Notes: generated from the letters alone by a model not told the origin. A stretch of DNA of 64,000 nt from an uncultured Christensenella sp. (GCA_910578145.1 CAJTPJ010000002.1:62001-126000); one strand, 5' to 3'; positions 31,697 to 40,872 are shown, counted from the stretch's first letter. Numbers and translations are program-made.

Positions 31697-32047
31697 TTAT
31701 AACGCCGCTTTCGCTTTTTCTGCAAGCGCGGTAAATGCCTGTGCGTCGCTTACTGCGATTTCTGCAAGTACTTTTCTGTTAAGGTTGATGCCTGCGGTTT
31801 TAAGACCGTGCATTAATTTGGAATAGGAAAGCCCGTTAAGCCTTGCCGCCGCGTTGATACGGGCAATCCAAAGACTGCGCAAATCACGCTTTCTCAGCTT
31901 TCTGCCGATATAAGCGTAGTTGAGCGACTTCATAACCGCTTCGCGTGCAATTCTGTACGACTTGGATTTATTTCCGAAATAGCCTTTGGAAAGGCGGAAT
32001 ATCTTTCTGCGCTTCTTTAACGCGTTAACACTTCTTTTAATACGCAT
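31697..32047 (-). CDS. rplT: 50S ribosomal protein L20
   Basis: L20, 116 aa, an early-assembly 23S rRNA-binding protein. The N-terminal basic segment (RIKRSVNALKKRRKIFRLSKGYFGNKSKSYRIA) and the central RDLRSLWIARINAAARLNGLSYS are typical. In Gram-positive bacteria L20 represses its own operon through the mRNA leader, and a leader with an attenuator is present upstream of infC. GGGAGG precedes the start. Confidence 0.97.
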   Translation of the reverse strand: MRIKRSVNALKKRRKIFRLSKGYFGNKSKSYRIAREAVMKSLNYAYIGRKLRKRDLRSLWIARINAAARLNGLSYSKLMHGLKTAGINLNRKVLAEIAVSDAQAFTALAEKAKAAL

Positions 32048-32064
32048 AATTTAAAACCTCCCTA

Positions 32065-32265
32065 TTAACCCTTATAAGGAATCATCGACTTAACCGTAGA
32101 TTCCTGAGTAGTAGAAACAAGCGTTACCTTACGCAAATTTCTCTTTCTCTTTCTGTTTTTGGTTTCCGCTTTATGGTTCTTACCGCCGTGAGGTCTTTTT
32201 ACCTTGCCGGTCGAAGTAAGCCAGAAACGTTTTTTAGTGCCGCTATGGGATTTCTGCTTGGGCAT
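32065..32265 (-). CDS. rpmI: 50S ribosomal protein L35
   Basis: L35, 66 aa from the ATG at 32265, which has GGAGG 9 nt upstream; an earlier in-frame ATG is inside the ribosome-binding region and is not used here. The sequence MPKQKSHSGTKKRFWLTSTGKVKR and HGGKNHK is typical. It is the middle gene of infC-rpmI-rplT. Confidence 0.96.
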   Translation of the reverse strand: MPKQKSHSGTKKRFWLTSTGKVKRPHGGKNHKAETKNRKRKRNLRKVTLVSTTQESTVKSMIPYKG

Positions 32266-32293
32266 ATTTTTATCCTCCAAATAATTTATAGAT

Positions 32294-32809
32294 TTATTTT
32301 TCTTTTACGGGCGAAAGCATCATAATAATCATTCTGCCTTCGGTAGAGGGCTTTTTATCCTGTACGGCTTTACCGTCAAGCCCCTCGAAAAAGTCTTGCA
32401 TAACCTTAACGCCTTGATAAGCGCGTGCGTTTTCACGTCCCTTCATTCGTATGGAAACTTTAACTTTGTTTCCCGCTTCAAGAAATTTAAGGCATTGCTT
32501 TGTTTTTACGGCTATATCGCCGACGTCAATAGTCATTGACAGCCGTATTTCCTTTAATTCCACTATCGACTGATTTTTGCGGTTTTCCTTTTCGCGCTTG
32601 GACTGCTCGTACTTAAATTTGGAGTAATCCATAATTTTACATACGGGAGGAACAGCGTTCGGGGAAATTTTAACAAGGTCGAGTTCCGCTTCGGCTGCAA
32701 GGCGTTGCGCCTGAAAAGCCGACATTACGCCCAACATAGAGCCGTCTGCGCCGATAACTCTAACTTCCTTGTCGCGAATAGCCTCGTTTACGGAATATAA
32801 GTCTTTGAT
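32294..32809 (-). CDS. infC: Translation initiation factor IF-3, probable AUC start codon
   Basis: IF-3 checks start codons and keeps 30S subunits free. The family signature VNEAIRDKEVRVIGADGSMLGVM and the C-terminal domain with SIRMKGRENARAYQGVKVMQDF are complete. The only conventional in-frame start is GTG at 32824, but that codon is part of the sequence TGAGGT, the best Shine-Dalgarno. An ATC at 32809 lies 8 nt after GAGGT and gives a 171-aa protein beginning (M)KDLYSVNEAIRDK, the normal IF-3 length. Non-AUG starts (AUU, AUC, AUA) are a known autoregulatory feature of infC, so AUC is preferred. The alternative GTG start would add five residues. Confidence 0.9.
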   Translation of the reverse strand: MKDLYSVNEAIRDKEVRVIGADGSMLGVMSAFQAQRLAAEAELDLVKISPNAVPPVCKIMDYSKFKYEQSKREKENRKNQSIVELKEIRLSMTIDVGDIAVKTKQCLKFLEAGNKVKVSIRMKGRENARAYQGVKVMQDFFEGLDGKAVQDKKPSTEGRMIIMMLSPVKEK

Positions 32810-32824
32810 AAGTTTATACCTCAC

Positions 32825-32953
32825 AATTTTTTTCCGAAAAAAATTCGGGTTGCAAAAGCAACCCGAAACAATTCAAGACGTTTAACGCCTGTAAAATCAT
32901 TATCTTGCCGAACGGATATTTCCGTCGGTGAAAGGGGTAACCTTTGCTTTAAC
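32825..32953 (-). promoter_or_regulatory. Leader of infC-rpmI-rplT with attenuator (L20 leader type)
   Basis: Between the promoter and infC is a leader of about 130 nt. Its 3' end carries a clear intrinsic terminator: TTCGGGTTGC and GCAACCCGAA (10-bp stem, around 32843-32868) followed by a run of T. The upstream half can form alternative pairings (for example GGTTACCCC and GACGGAAATATCCGTC). Position and architecture fit the Gram-positive L20-binding leader; the detailed L20 site was not verified. Confidence 0.7.
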
Positions 32954-32959
32954 AATGAT

Positions 32960-32988
32960 ATTTTAACAGTATACGTTTAATTTGTCAA
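32960..32988 (-). promoter_or_regulatory. Promoter of infC-rpmI-rplT
   Basis: Minus-strand TTGACA (32983-32988), 17-bp spacer, TAAAAT (32960-32965) with extended TG. It begins 10 bp after the thrS stop. Confidence 0.85.
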
Positions 32989-32997
32989 ACGATTTAA

Positions 32998-34953
32998 TTA
33001 AAAAATAACCTTTTCGCTATCTTCTTTTACAACTTTTTTTAAGAAAGCGTCAAATTTAACGGTATCCTTTGCTTCAACGCCGCGTTTATTTACGTTTACC
33101 GTACCGTCCTCCGCTTCCTTGTCGCCAACAACTAACACGTAAGGCACTTTCTCCATTTTAGCTTCGCGTATCTTGTAACCGATTTTTTCATTGCGTTTAT
33201 CCACCTCGCAGCGAATGCCTGCAAGCATAAGTTTTTCCGCCACGCCCTCGGCGTATTCAAGCGTTCTGTCGGTTATGGGCAAAACTTTAACCTGCGTAGG
33301 GCACATCCAAAGCGGGAACGCGCCCGCGTACTTTTCAATTAACAGCGCAAGCGTCCTTTCATAACAACCTATCGAACTTCTGTGTATAACGTAGGGCGTC
33401 TGCTTTACGCCGTCGGCGTCTACGTACTGCATTTCAAAGCTATCGCCGGCAGCAAAGTCAATCTGGATAGTTATAAGCGTATCTTCTTTTCCGTGAACGT
33501 TCTTTGCCTGAATATCAAGTTTAGGTCCGTAGAAAGCCGCCTCGTCGTCTGCCTCAACGTAATCAAGCCCCAAGTCGTCGAGAATGACTTTCATCATAGC
33601 TTCGGTTTTATTCCACGCTTCGTCGTTATCAATATACTTATCCGACTTAGCTTTGCCGCGTTTTGAAAAGCGGAAGGTTACGTCCTTTCTCATACCCAAC
33701 GCGTCGAGAATATAGTACGACAAATCAAGACAACGCTTAAATTCGCTTTCAATCTGCTCTTTTGTACAAATAATATGTCCGTCTGAAAGAGTAAACTGTC
33801 TAATTCTTATAAGCCCGTGCATTTCGCCCGAAGCCTCGTTTCTGAACTCGGTTGCCGTTTCCGAATAGCGGCAAGGCAAATCGCGGTAAGATTTAAGCCC
33901 ATTTTTGAAAATTTGGTATTGGAAAGGGCAGGTCATAGGTCTTAACGCCATGACTTCGCCGCCGTCGGGAGCTTCGCCGTTTTCGTCGATAGCACCCAAA
34001 ACGAACATTTTATCGCGGTAATGCGCCCAATGTCCGGAAATTTTATAAAGGTCGGACTTAGCCATATTGGGAGTTTTGGTAATCATAAACCCGCGCTTAG
34101 CCTCCTCGTCCTCTACGAAGCGCTGCAATATTTGCAAAATTTTCGCGCCTTTGGGCATAAGAATGGGCAAACCCTGTCCAACTACGTCGCTGGTCATAAA
34201 TATGCCGAGGTCGCGCCCTAATTTGTTGTGGTCGCGCTTTTTAGCCTCTTCTACAGCCACAAGATATTCTTCAAGCTGCGCTTTTTTCTCAAACGCCGTG
34301 CCGTAAATACGGGTAAGCATTTTATTTTTTTCGTTGCCGCGCCAATACGCTCCGGTAAGCGAAGTTAATTTAAACGCCTTAATTTTACCCGTGTTGGGAA
34401 GGTGCGGTCCGCGGCAAAGGTCGGTAAACGAACCCTGCTTATAGAAAGAAATAACCGCGTCGTCGGGCAAATCTTCTATAAGTTCCACTTTGTACGTTTC
34501 GCCGTATTTGCACATAAGTTTCAACGCCTCTTCGCGCGGCAATTCAAACCTTTCTATTACCGTTTTGGAGTTGATAATTTTGCGCATTTCGGTTTCTATT
34601 TTTTCAAAGTCGTCCTGCGTTATGGGAGTATTGAAATCTATATCGTAATAAAAACCGTTTTCGATAACGGGTCCAATTGCAAGTTTGCAAGTAGGAAATA
34701 CGTTTTTAACCGCTTGCGCAAGAATATGAGCACAGGTATGGCGGTAAACTTCAAGCCCCTCTTTATCTTTTAAAGTTACTATTTCAAGCGTTTCCCCGTC
34801 TTTAAGCGCGCGCGAAAGGTCGCTAAGTTCGCCGTTTACTTTTGCGGCAACTGCCGAGCGTGCAAGCCCGTCGCTTATTTTTGCCGCCGCCTGCGCGCAG
34901 GTAGCGCCGTTTTCAAGTTCAATCGAGCTGCCGTTTTTCAATACTATTTCCAT
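32998..34953 (-). CDS. thrS: Threonyl-tRNA synthetase
   Basis: ThrRS, 651 aa, full length. Residues 1-60 are the TGS domain; the editing domain follows with RHTCAHILAQAV and the LTGAYWRGNEKNKMLTRIYG segment; the class II catalytic core includes ALRPMTCPFQYQIFK (zinc-site Cys) and TEFRNEASGEMHGLIRIRQFTLSDGH; the anticodon-binding domain is at the C-terminus (PTQVKVLPITDR). GGAGG precedes the ATG. Expression is controlled by the T-box upstream, so it rises when tRNA-Thr is uncharged. Confidence 0.97.
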   Translation of the reverse strand: MEIVLKNGSSIELENGATCAQAAAKISDGLARSAVAAKVNGELSDLSRALKDGETLEIVTLKDKEGLEVYRHTCAHILAQAVKNVFPTCKLAIGPVIENGFYYDIDFNTPITQDDFEKIETEMRKIINSKTVIERFELPREEALKLMCKYGETYKVELIEDLPDDAVISFYKQGSFTDLCRGPHLPNTGKIKAFKLTSLTGAYWRGNEKNKMLTRIYGTAFEKKAQLEEYLVAVEEAKKRDHNKLGRDLGIFMTSDVVGQGLPILMPKGAKILQILQRFVEDEEAKRGFMITKTPNMAKSDLYKISGHWAHYRDKMFVLGAIDENGEAPDGGEVMALRPMTCPFQYQIFKNGLKSYRDLPCRYSETATEFRNEASGEMHGLIRIRQFTLSDGHIICTKEQIESEFKRCLDLSYYILDALGMRKDVTFRFSKRGKAKSDKYIDNDEAWNKTEAMMKVILDDLGLDYVEADDEAAFYGPKLDIQAKNVHGKEDTLITIQIDFAAGDSFEMQYVDADGVKQTPYVIHRSSIGCYERTLALLIEKYAGAFPLWMCPTQVKVLPITDRTLEYAEGVAEKLMLAGIRCEVDKRNEKIGYKIREAKMEKVPYVLVVGDKEAEDGTVNVNKRGVEAKDTVKFDAFLKKVVKEDSEKVIF

Positions 34954-34965
34954 AAAATTCCTCCA

Positions 34966-35168
34966 ATAAAAAAAGCCCTTAAACTATGTTTAAGGACGCA
35001 ATAATCGTATGCGCGGTTCCACCTTAATTGCCTTTGCCGCACGGCAAAAGCCACTTTAAAACGTCCGTTTAAATAAAAGTGGTTTCCCGTTCTCTTTGGA
35101 AGTTATGCGGCTTTCAGCGCCCCGCACTCTCTGTAAACCCCTCGGCGGTACTTGTCTTTTAACGGATA
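34966..35168 (-). promoter_or_regulatory. T-box riboswitch (tRNA-Thr) of thrS
   Basis: On the minus strand the leader carries the conserved T-box AAGGTGGAACCGCG (35012-35025) and a terminator CCTTAAAC/GTTTAAGG (34977-34995) with a run of seven T (34968-34974). The UGGA bulge would pair with the tRNA end UCCA, which is exactly the 3' end of the tRNA-Thr at 19747-19822 (discriminator U). Stem I lies at about 35085-35165; a candidate specifier ACU (Thr) occurs in AUAACUUCC near 35098-35106, but I cannot be sure of the exact specifier. Confidence 0.92.
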
Positions 35169-35173
35169 GGTTT

Positions 35174-35202
35174 ATTTTATTACAAATAACCGCAGTTGTC
35201 AA
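35174..35202 (-). promoter_or_regulatory. thrS promoter
   Basis: Minus-strand TTGACA (35197-35202), 17-bp spacer, TAAAAT (35174-35179). Confidence 0.82.
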
Positions 35203-35233
35203 CAAGATTAAAAGTCTTTTTGCCTAAAAATAT

Positions 35234-35262
35234 TTGCTATTTCGCGCGATTGACTGTATAAT
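35234..35262 (+). promoter_or_regulatory. leuS promoter
   Basis: TTGCTA (35234-35239), 17-bp spacer, TATAAT (35257-35262). The leader is about 27 nt, too short for a T-box, so leuS is probably not T-box controlled, unlike divergent thrS. Confidence 0.65.
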
Positions 35263-35295
35263 TATTTGTAATTACTAAAATAAGGTATCTACGCA

Positions 35296-37704
35296 ATGGC
35301 TTATACAGATTTTAAAAAAATTGAACGGAAATGGATTAAGTATTGGGACGAAAACAAAACTTTCCATACGGATTTGCGCGACTTTTCTAAACCCAAATAT
35401 TATATTTTGGATATGTTCCCTTACCCTTCGGGTTCGGGACTTCACGTGGGGCACCCCGAAGGGTATACAGCTACGGATATACTTGCAAGAATGAAAAGAA
35501 TGCAAGGTTTTAACGTGCTTCACCCCATAGGTTTTGACAGCTTTGGGTTGCCTGCCGAACAGTTTGCAATAAAAACGGGCAATAACCCCGACGGGTTTAC
35601 GCAAAAAAACATTGCAACTTTTATTAGCCAGCTTAAAATGCTTGGGCTTTCCTTCGATTGGGAGCAAACTATTTCAACCTGCGACCCCTCGTATTATAAG
35701 TGGACGCAGTGGATTTTTAAACAATTAGTCAAAGACGGGCTTGCCCGCTACGTTGAAATGCCCGTTAATTGGTGCGAAGAGCTTGGCACGGTGCTTGCAA
35801 ACGACGAAATTATTGACGGCAAGAGCGAACGCGGCGGCTACCCCGTTATCCGTAAAAATATGCGGCAATGGGTAATTGATATCAACAAATACGCCGAACG
35901 GCTTTTAGAAGGGCTTGACGAGCTTGATTGGCCTGAACCTTCTAAAATTGCGCAAAGAAATTGGATTGGCAAATCGGTAGGCGCAAACGTAGTGTTTAAA
36001 GTAGACGGCACGGACTACGAATTTACCGTATTTACCACCCGTTGCGACACCCTTTTCGGCGCAACGTACTGCGTACTCGCACCCGAGCATAAACTTGTTG
36101 ATAAAATAACCACGGCAGCCCAAAAACGGATAATCGAAGATTACAAAAAAGTTTGCGCGGGCAAATCGGAATTGGAGCGCACCGAGCTCAATAAAGAAAA
36201 AACGGGCGCGTTTACGGGCGCGTACGCAATCAACCCCGCAAACGGCAAAAAACTTCCTATTTACATTTCCGATTACGTTTTAACCTCTTACGGCACGGGC
36301 GCTATTATGGCTGTGCCCGCACACGACGCGCGCGATTACGAGTTTGCCAAAAAGTTTAACCTTGAAATTATACCCGTTCTCGAAGGTGGCGATATTGAAA
36401 AAGATGCCTGGACGGGCGACGGAAAACATATCAATTCAGACTTTTTAAACGGGCTGAATAAGCAGGAAGCCATTGATAAAATGGCTGAATGGTTGAAGCG
36501 GCGCGGTTGCGGAAAAAAAACCGTAACTTATAAACTGCGCGAATGGATTTTCGCCCGTCAGAGATATTGGGGCGAGCCTTTGCCCGTCATCCACCTGGAA
36601 GACGGCTCGGTTTGTTTATTGGAAGATAGCGAACTTCCGTTGGTTTTGCCTGAAATGAAAGATTACAAGGCGCACGGCGGAAACGCGCCTTTGGAAAACG
36701 CCGCCGATTGGGTAAACGTAACCGTTGACGGCAAAAAAGGCAAACGCGAAACCACCACTATGCCCGGTTCAGCAGGTTCAAGCTGGTACTTTCTAAGGTA
36801 CTGCGACCCGCACAATAACGCAGTTTTTGCCGATTACGAGCTGTTAAAACATTGGATGCCCGTAGATTTTTATATGGGCGGTAAGGAACATCTTGTAGGG
36901 CATCTGCTCTACTCACGTTTTTGGAATAACTTCCTTTTCGACAAGGGGCTTGCACCCTGCAAGGAACCGTTTAAAAAACTTTTCCACCAAGGACTTATCC
37001 TCGGCGAGGACGGCAACAAAATGTCCAAGAGCCTTGGCAACGTAATTAACCCTGACGATATTGTTAAAAATTACGGCGCGGATGCGTTGAGAATGTACGA
37101 AATGTTTATTGGTCCCATAACCGATAACAAGCCGTGGTCTACCGCAAATATCGAGGGCGTGAAAAAGTTTATCGACAGAATACACAGGCTGTACTTTGAA
37201 CTTGAAGTTATTTCCGACGAGCCCAATAAAAACCTTGAAAAAATTTATCACCAGACGGTTAAAAAAGTTTCCGAAGATTACGAGGCGGTTAAAATCAATA
37301 CGGCGATTTCGCAAATGATGATTTTCGTAAACGCTGTTTACAAGGAAATTTCCGAAGGTAATAAATTCCCCAAAACGTACGCCGAGGGGCTTATAAAACT
37401 TCTTAACCCTATTATTCCGTTTATCACCGAAGAAATTTGGACTACGGTTTTAGGACACGACGGCACTATAGCTTACGAACCTTGGGTTGAATACGATTTA
37501 TCCAAATGCGGCGACGACGATTTTGAATACGCCGTGCAAATAAACAGCAGAATTAAAACCAAAATTACCGTACCTGCCGATATGCCCGCCGACGAAATAG
37601 AAAAGATTGTTAAGGCAAACTGTGATATAGCGCCGCTTATCGAAGGCAAAACGATAAAAAAATTCATTCTCGTACCCAAACGACTTATCAACATTATAAT
37701 ATAA
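35296..37704 (+). CDS. leuS: Leucyl-tRNA synthetase
   Basis: LeuRS, 802 aa, class I. The HIGH-type motif is in PYPSGSGLHVGHPEGYTATD and KMSKS in DGNKMSKSLGNVINPDDI. The CP1 editing domain occupies about residues 220-410 (FTVFTTRCDTLFGATYCVLAPEH; GTGAIMAVPAHDARD). It is one of only two protein genes on + in the right-hand part of the window. It is divergent from thrS and converges on acpP with a shared terminator. The ribosome-binding site is weak (AAGG 11 nt upstream). Confidence 0.97.
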   Translation: MAYTDFKKIERKWIKYWDENKTFHTDLRDFSKPKYYILDMFPYPSGSGLHVGHPEGYTATDILARMKRMQGFNVLHPIGFDSFGLPAEQFAIKTGNNPDGFTQKNIATFISQLKMLGLSFDWEQTISTCDPSYYKWTQWIFKQLVKDGLARYVEMPVNWCEELGTVLANDEIIDGKSERGGYPVIRKNMRQWVIDINKYAERLLEGLDELDWPEPSKIAQRNWIGKSVGANVVFKVDGTDYEFTVFTTRCDTLFGATYCVLAPEHKLVDKITTAAQKRIIEDYKKVCAGKSELERTELNKEKTGAFTGAYAINPANGKKLPIYISDYVLTSYGTGAIMAVPAHDARDYEFAKKFNLEIIPVLEGGDIEKDAWTGDGKHINSDFLNGLNKQEAIDKMAEWLKRRGCGKKTVTYKLREWIFARQRYWGEPLPVIHLEDGSVCLLEDSELPLVLPEMKDYKAHGGNAPLENAADWVNVTVDGKKGKRETTTMPGSAGSSWYFLRYCDPHNNAVFADYELLKHWMPVDFYMGGKEHLVGHLLYSRFWNNFLFDKGLAPCKEPFKKLFHQGLILGEDGNKMSKSLGNVINPDDIVKNYGADALRMYEMFIGPITDNKPWSTANIEGVKKFIDRIHRLYFELEVISDEPNKNLEKIYHQTVKKVSEDYEAVKINTAISQMMIFVNAVYKEISEGNKFPKTYAEGLIKLLNPIIPFITEEIWTTVLGHDGTIAYEPWVEYDLSKCGDDDFEYAVQINSRIKTKITVPADMPADEIEKIVKANCDIAPLIEGKTIKKFILVPKRLINIII

Positions 37705-37738
37705 AAAAACGGAGCGGTTAACCGCTCCGTTTTCAATT
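37705..37738. terminator. Bidirectional terminator between leuS and acpP
   Basis: The 22-nt palindrome at 37709-37730 (arms ACGGAGCGGTT/AACCGCTCCGT) has T-runs on both strands. Confidence 0.92.
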
Positions 37739-37960
37739 TTAAAGAGATTGCAAAAGTTTTACAACGTCGCCAACAGTTTTAATACCGGTAACTTTGTCCT
37801 CGGGAATAGTTTTACCCGTTTTATCCTCTAAGGTCATAAGCATTTCAACAACGTCAAGCGAATCCGCGCCGAGGTCTTTAATAATTTCGCTGTCCTCGGA
37901 AATTTTGGAAACGTCAAGATTTAACTGCTCGGCAAGCAGAGATGCCACTTCTTCAAACAT
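37739..37960 (-). CDS. acpP: Acyl carrier protein
   Basis: ACP, 73 aa, carries fatty-acyl intermediates on a phosphopantetheine arm attached to the serine of GADSLDVVEMLM (the DSL motif). It is acidic, with the usual four-helix pattern. GGAGG precedes the ATG. It is a single gene with its own promoter, apart from other fatty-acid genes. Confidence 0.96.
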   Translation of the reverse strand: MFEEVASLLAEQLNLDVSKISEDSEIIKDLGADSLDVVEMLMTLEDKTGKTIPEDKVTGIKTVGDVVKLLQSL

Positions 37961-37987
37961 TTTAAAACCCTCCTGTTTATTGATAAA

Positions 37988-38016
37988 ATTTTACTAAAAA
38001 ATTACCTTTTTGTCAA
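37988..38016 (-). promoter_or_regulatory. acpP promoter
   Basis: Minus-strand TTGACA (38011-38016), 17-bp spacer, TAAAAT (37988-37993), directly abutting the end of tex. Confidence 0.82.
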
Positions 38017-38017
38017 G

Positions 38018-40192
38018 TTAATTAGCCTTTTTTTGGTTTACCTGCTTCAACGACAACCCTATTTTATGCTTTTGCTTGTCAAGCGTTATTACGATAGCCT
38101 TTACTTGCTGACCTACTTTAAGCACGTCCGACGGGTGTTTAATGTACCTGTCTGTAATTTCGGAAACGTGCACTAATCCGTCCTGATGAACGCCGATATC
38201 CACGAACGCGCCGAAATCAATTACATTTCTTACCGTACCTTCTACAATCATACCCACGCTAAGGTCTTCAATACCCATAATATCGCGCCTTAACTGTCTT
38301 TGGGGCAAGCTGTCGCGGATATCGCGCCCGGGCTTAACCAGCTCGGTTACAACGTCCTGCATCGTGGCTTTATCCAAACCGCAGTACTCCGCAACTTTAT
38401 CCTCGCCGTAAGCCTTGACTTTTGCGGGCAAGTCCGCAATATTGCGGTTTTTAACGTCCTCGTCTCCGTAACCGAAAAGCGATAAAAGTTTTTCGGCTTT
38501 TTCGTAGGACTCGGGGTGTACCGCAGTATTGTCCAAAATATTTTTACCGTCGGTAATACGCAAGAAACCCGCGCATTGCTCGTATGCCTTTGCGCCAAGT
38601 TTTGAAACTTTTAAAAGCTGGCTGCGCGTGCTGAACTTACCGTTGGTTTCGCGGTAACTAACTATATTTTTAGCTATACCCGCATTAAGCCCCGCAACGT
38701 ACTTTAAAAGCGAAACGCTTGCGGTGTTAAGGTCTACGCCAACGTTGTTTACACAGTCCTCAAGCACGCCGCCAAGCACGCTGTCAAGCCGCTTTTTGTC
38801 CATATCGTGCTGGTACTGCCCCACACCTATTGATTTGGGGTCTATTTTAATAAGCTCGGCAAGCGGGTCTTGCAAACGCCTTGCAATGGATATAGCCGAA
38901 CGCAACGTTAAATCGAAGTCGGGAAATTCTTCCACCGCAAGCGGGCTGGCGGAATAAACGCTGGCGCCCGCCTCGTTTACAACCGCGTAGCTTACGGGCT
39001 CGTCAATCTCTTTTAAAAGCTCTGCTACGAAAATTTCCGTTTCCTTGCTGGCAGTGCCGTTGCCAATGGAAATAATATCTACTTTATGCTTTTTTATAAG
39101 CTCTTTTATCTTTCTTTTCGCTTCTTCTATATCCGAAGGCTTATGTACTTTAGGTATGGGATAAACCACCGACGTGTCAAGCACTTTACCCGTCTCGTCC
39201 ACAACCGCAACCTTACAACCCGTCCTGTACGCAGGGTCGAGCCCAAGCGTAACTTTGCCCTTTACGGGGGGCTGCAACAAAAGCGGCCTTAAATTAACCT
39301 CAAACATTTTTATCGCCTGCTCGCTTGCCCTGTCGGTAAGTACGGCACGCACTTCGCGCTCGACTGAAGGCTGTATAAGCCTGTCGTAGCCGTCGTCAGC
39401 CGCCTCTTCAATAAGTTTAATACAATCGGCTTGTCCGTTGCTTTTAACGTACTTGGCTGTACATACGCGCTTTGCAATGTCGGGATTAAAATATATTTTA
39501 GCCTTTAAACAGTCTTCTTTTTCTCCCCTGTTAATTGCTAAAATACGGTGGTTTTTAATTTCTGGAATAAGCTCGGCGTAGTCCGCGTACATAGAGTACG
39601 TGCCTTTTTCGTCGTCCTTAACCATTTTAACCTGCATTTCACCGTGGTTTTCAAATAAAGCACGTAGCTTTTTCCTTAATTCCGCGTTATCGGAAACCAT
39701 TTCCGCAATAACGTCTTTTGCGCCGTCAATAGCGTCCGCAGCGGTTGAAACGCCCTTTTCTTCGTTTACGTATTTTTCCGCTTCCTTATAGGGGTCGCCT
39801 TCCTGCGCCAAAATAAATTCAGCAAGCGGCTGCAAACCCTTTTCTATAGCAACCGAGGCGCGGGTCTTTTTCTTTTGCTTAAACGGGCGGTAAACGTCCT
39901 CTATTTCGGTCATAGTCTGCGCAGAATCTATAGCCGCCTGAATTTCTTCGGTCATTTTACCTTGCTCGGTAATTGCCGCCGCCACTTCCTGCTTTCGCTT
40001 TTCAAGGTTTTTAAGATATTCGTACCTGTCGTTAAGCGCACGCAAAACCTGGTCGTCTATCGCGCCCGTCATCTCCTTGCGGTAACGCGCAATAAAAGGA
40101 ATAGTGTTTCCCTCGTCCAAAAGCGTTAAAATATTTTGAACGTGGTCGGGACGGAGTTTAAACTCTTCCGTCAGCTGCTGTGAAATTTCCAT
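38018..40192 (-). CDS. tex: Tex family RNA-binding transcription accessory protein
   Basis: Tex, 724 aa, a conserved nucleic-acid-binding protein acting in transcription. In order: N-terminal helical region (1-195), YqgF/RNase H-like domain (GKVTLGLDPAYRTGCKVAVVDETG, about 325-450), helix-hairpin-helix segment (about 495-560, SLLKYVAGLNAGIAKNIVSYRETNGKF) and a C-terminal S1 domain (VGMIVEGTVRNVIDFGAFVDIGVHQDGLVHVSEI). The start overlaps the stop of the alkylation-repair gene by one nucleotide; it is the last gene of the ylxY-M16-glycosylase-alkD-tex operon. Confidence 0.96.
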   Translation of the reverse strand: MEISQQLTEEFKLRPDHVQNILTLLDEGNTIPFIARYRKEMTGAIDDQVLRALNDRYEYLKNLEKRKQEVAAAITEQGKMTEEIQAAIDSAQTMTEIEDVYRPFKQKKKTRASVAIEKGLQPLAEFILAQEGDPYKEAEKYVNEEKGVSTAADAIDGAKDVIAEMVSDNAELRKKLRALFENHGEMQVKMVKDDEKGTYSMYADYAELIPEIKNHRILAINRGEKEDCLKAKIYFNPDIAKRVCTAKYVKSNGQADCIKLIEEAADDGYDRLIQPSVEREVRAVLTDRASEQAIKMFEVNLRPLLLQPPVKGKVTLGLDPAYRTGCKVAVVDETGKVLDTSVVYPIPKVHKPSDIEEAKRKIKELIKKHKVDIISIGNGTASKETEIFVAELLKEIDEPVSYAVVNEAGASVYSASPLAVEEFPDFDLTLRSAISIARRLQDPLAELIKIDPKSIGVGQYQHDMDKKRLDSVLGGVLEDCVNNVGVDLNTASVSLLKYVAGLNAGIAKNIVSYRETNGKFSTRSQLLKVSKLGAKAYEQCAGFLRITDGKNILDNTAVHPESYEKAEKLLSLFGYGDEDVKNRNIADLPAKVKAYGEDKVAEYCGLDKATMQDVVTELVKPGRDIRDSLPQRQLRRDIMGIEDLSVGMIVEGTVRNVIDFGAFVDIGVHQDGLVHVSEITDRYIKHPSDVLKVGQQVKAIVITLDKQKHKIGLSLKQVNQKKAN

Positions 40193-40872
40193 TATTTTTT
40201 CATACCCTTTAAAAAGTTTTTTTGTTCTTTCGTAAGCCTAAAACTCTCGCAAGCCTTTTGTATCGCTTTGTTGTGAGTTTTTATATCGTATAACCCCGAT
40301 TGCAGAAGTTTAACGGTGTTATCGTAATCTTTTACAAGCATTTCGGCAATAAGCCACGCCGCCGCCATATGTACGTAATAATATTTCGTATTAACCTTTT
40401 GCAAGATTTCGCGTATTACGTCGGCGTGATTTCCGTCAACGTAAAAATGCAAAAGCGTGGTAAGCGCAAACCTTTGGTAGTACTCCCCGTCGGAAAGCGC
40501 GTATTTTTCTACGTACGGCAAAAATTCTTGCTTGTGCTTTAAAATGCACTTGGGCACAAAACAATCGCAGGTAGCCCAATTATCAATTAGCGCCACGCAA
40601 CCCTCGACCCGTTTTAAAAACTCCTCCCAGCCAAGCAACGAAACCGCGGTAAGTTTTACAAAAGTTACTTCGTAATATTCGTCGGGCATCGCTAAAAGCC
40701 CGTCCACGTTTTGCAAATGTTTTTTAGCAAGTTTTCTGAGTTGGGGGATTCGTACGCCAATTAAATTTATATTATCGTTTTTTAAAAGTTTTTTATGAAA
40801 CTCGCGGTATTGCGGGTCGCAATATTCTTGAAGTTCAGCCAAAAATTCCCGATAGTACGTCGCGCCACTCAC
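40192..40872 (-). CDS. AlkD-like DNA alkylation repair protein
   Basis: A HEAT-like-repeat DNA alkylation repair protein (AlkC/AlkD superfamily), 226 aa. These glycosylases remove positively charged alkylated bases from DNA without base flipping. The family features are visible: GVRIPQLRKLAKK, the aromatic/acidic segment LIDNWATCDCF and ALTTLLHFYVD. It overlaps the upstream deoxyinosine glycosylase gene by 38 nt and tex by 1 nt, showing tight coupling of two base-excision enzymes in one transcript. Confidence 0.87.
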   Translation of the reverse strand: MSGATYYREFLAELQEYCDPQYREFHKKLLKNDNINLIGVRIPQLRKLAKKHLQNVDGLLAMPDEYYEVTFVKLTAVSLLGWEEFLKRVEGCVALIDNWATCDCFVPKCILKHKQEFLPYVEKYALSDGEYYQRFALTTLLHFYVDGNHADVIREILQKVNTKYYYVHMAAAWLIAEMLVKDYDNTVKLLQSGLYDIKTHNKAIQKACESFRLTKEQKNFLKGMKK

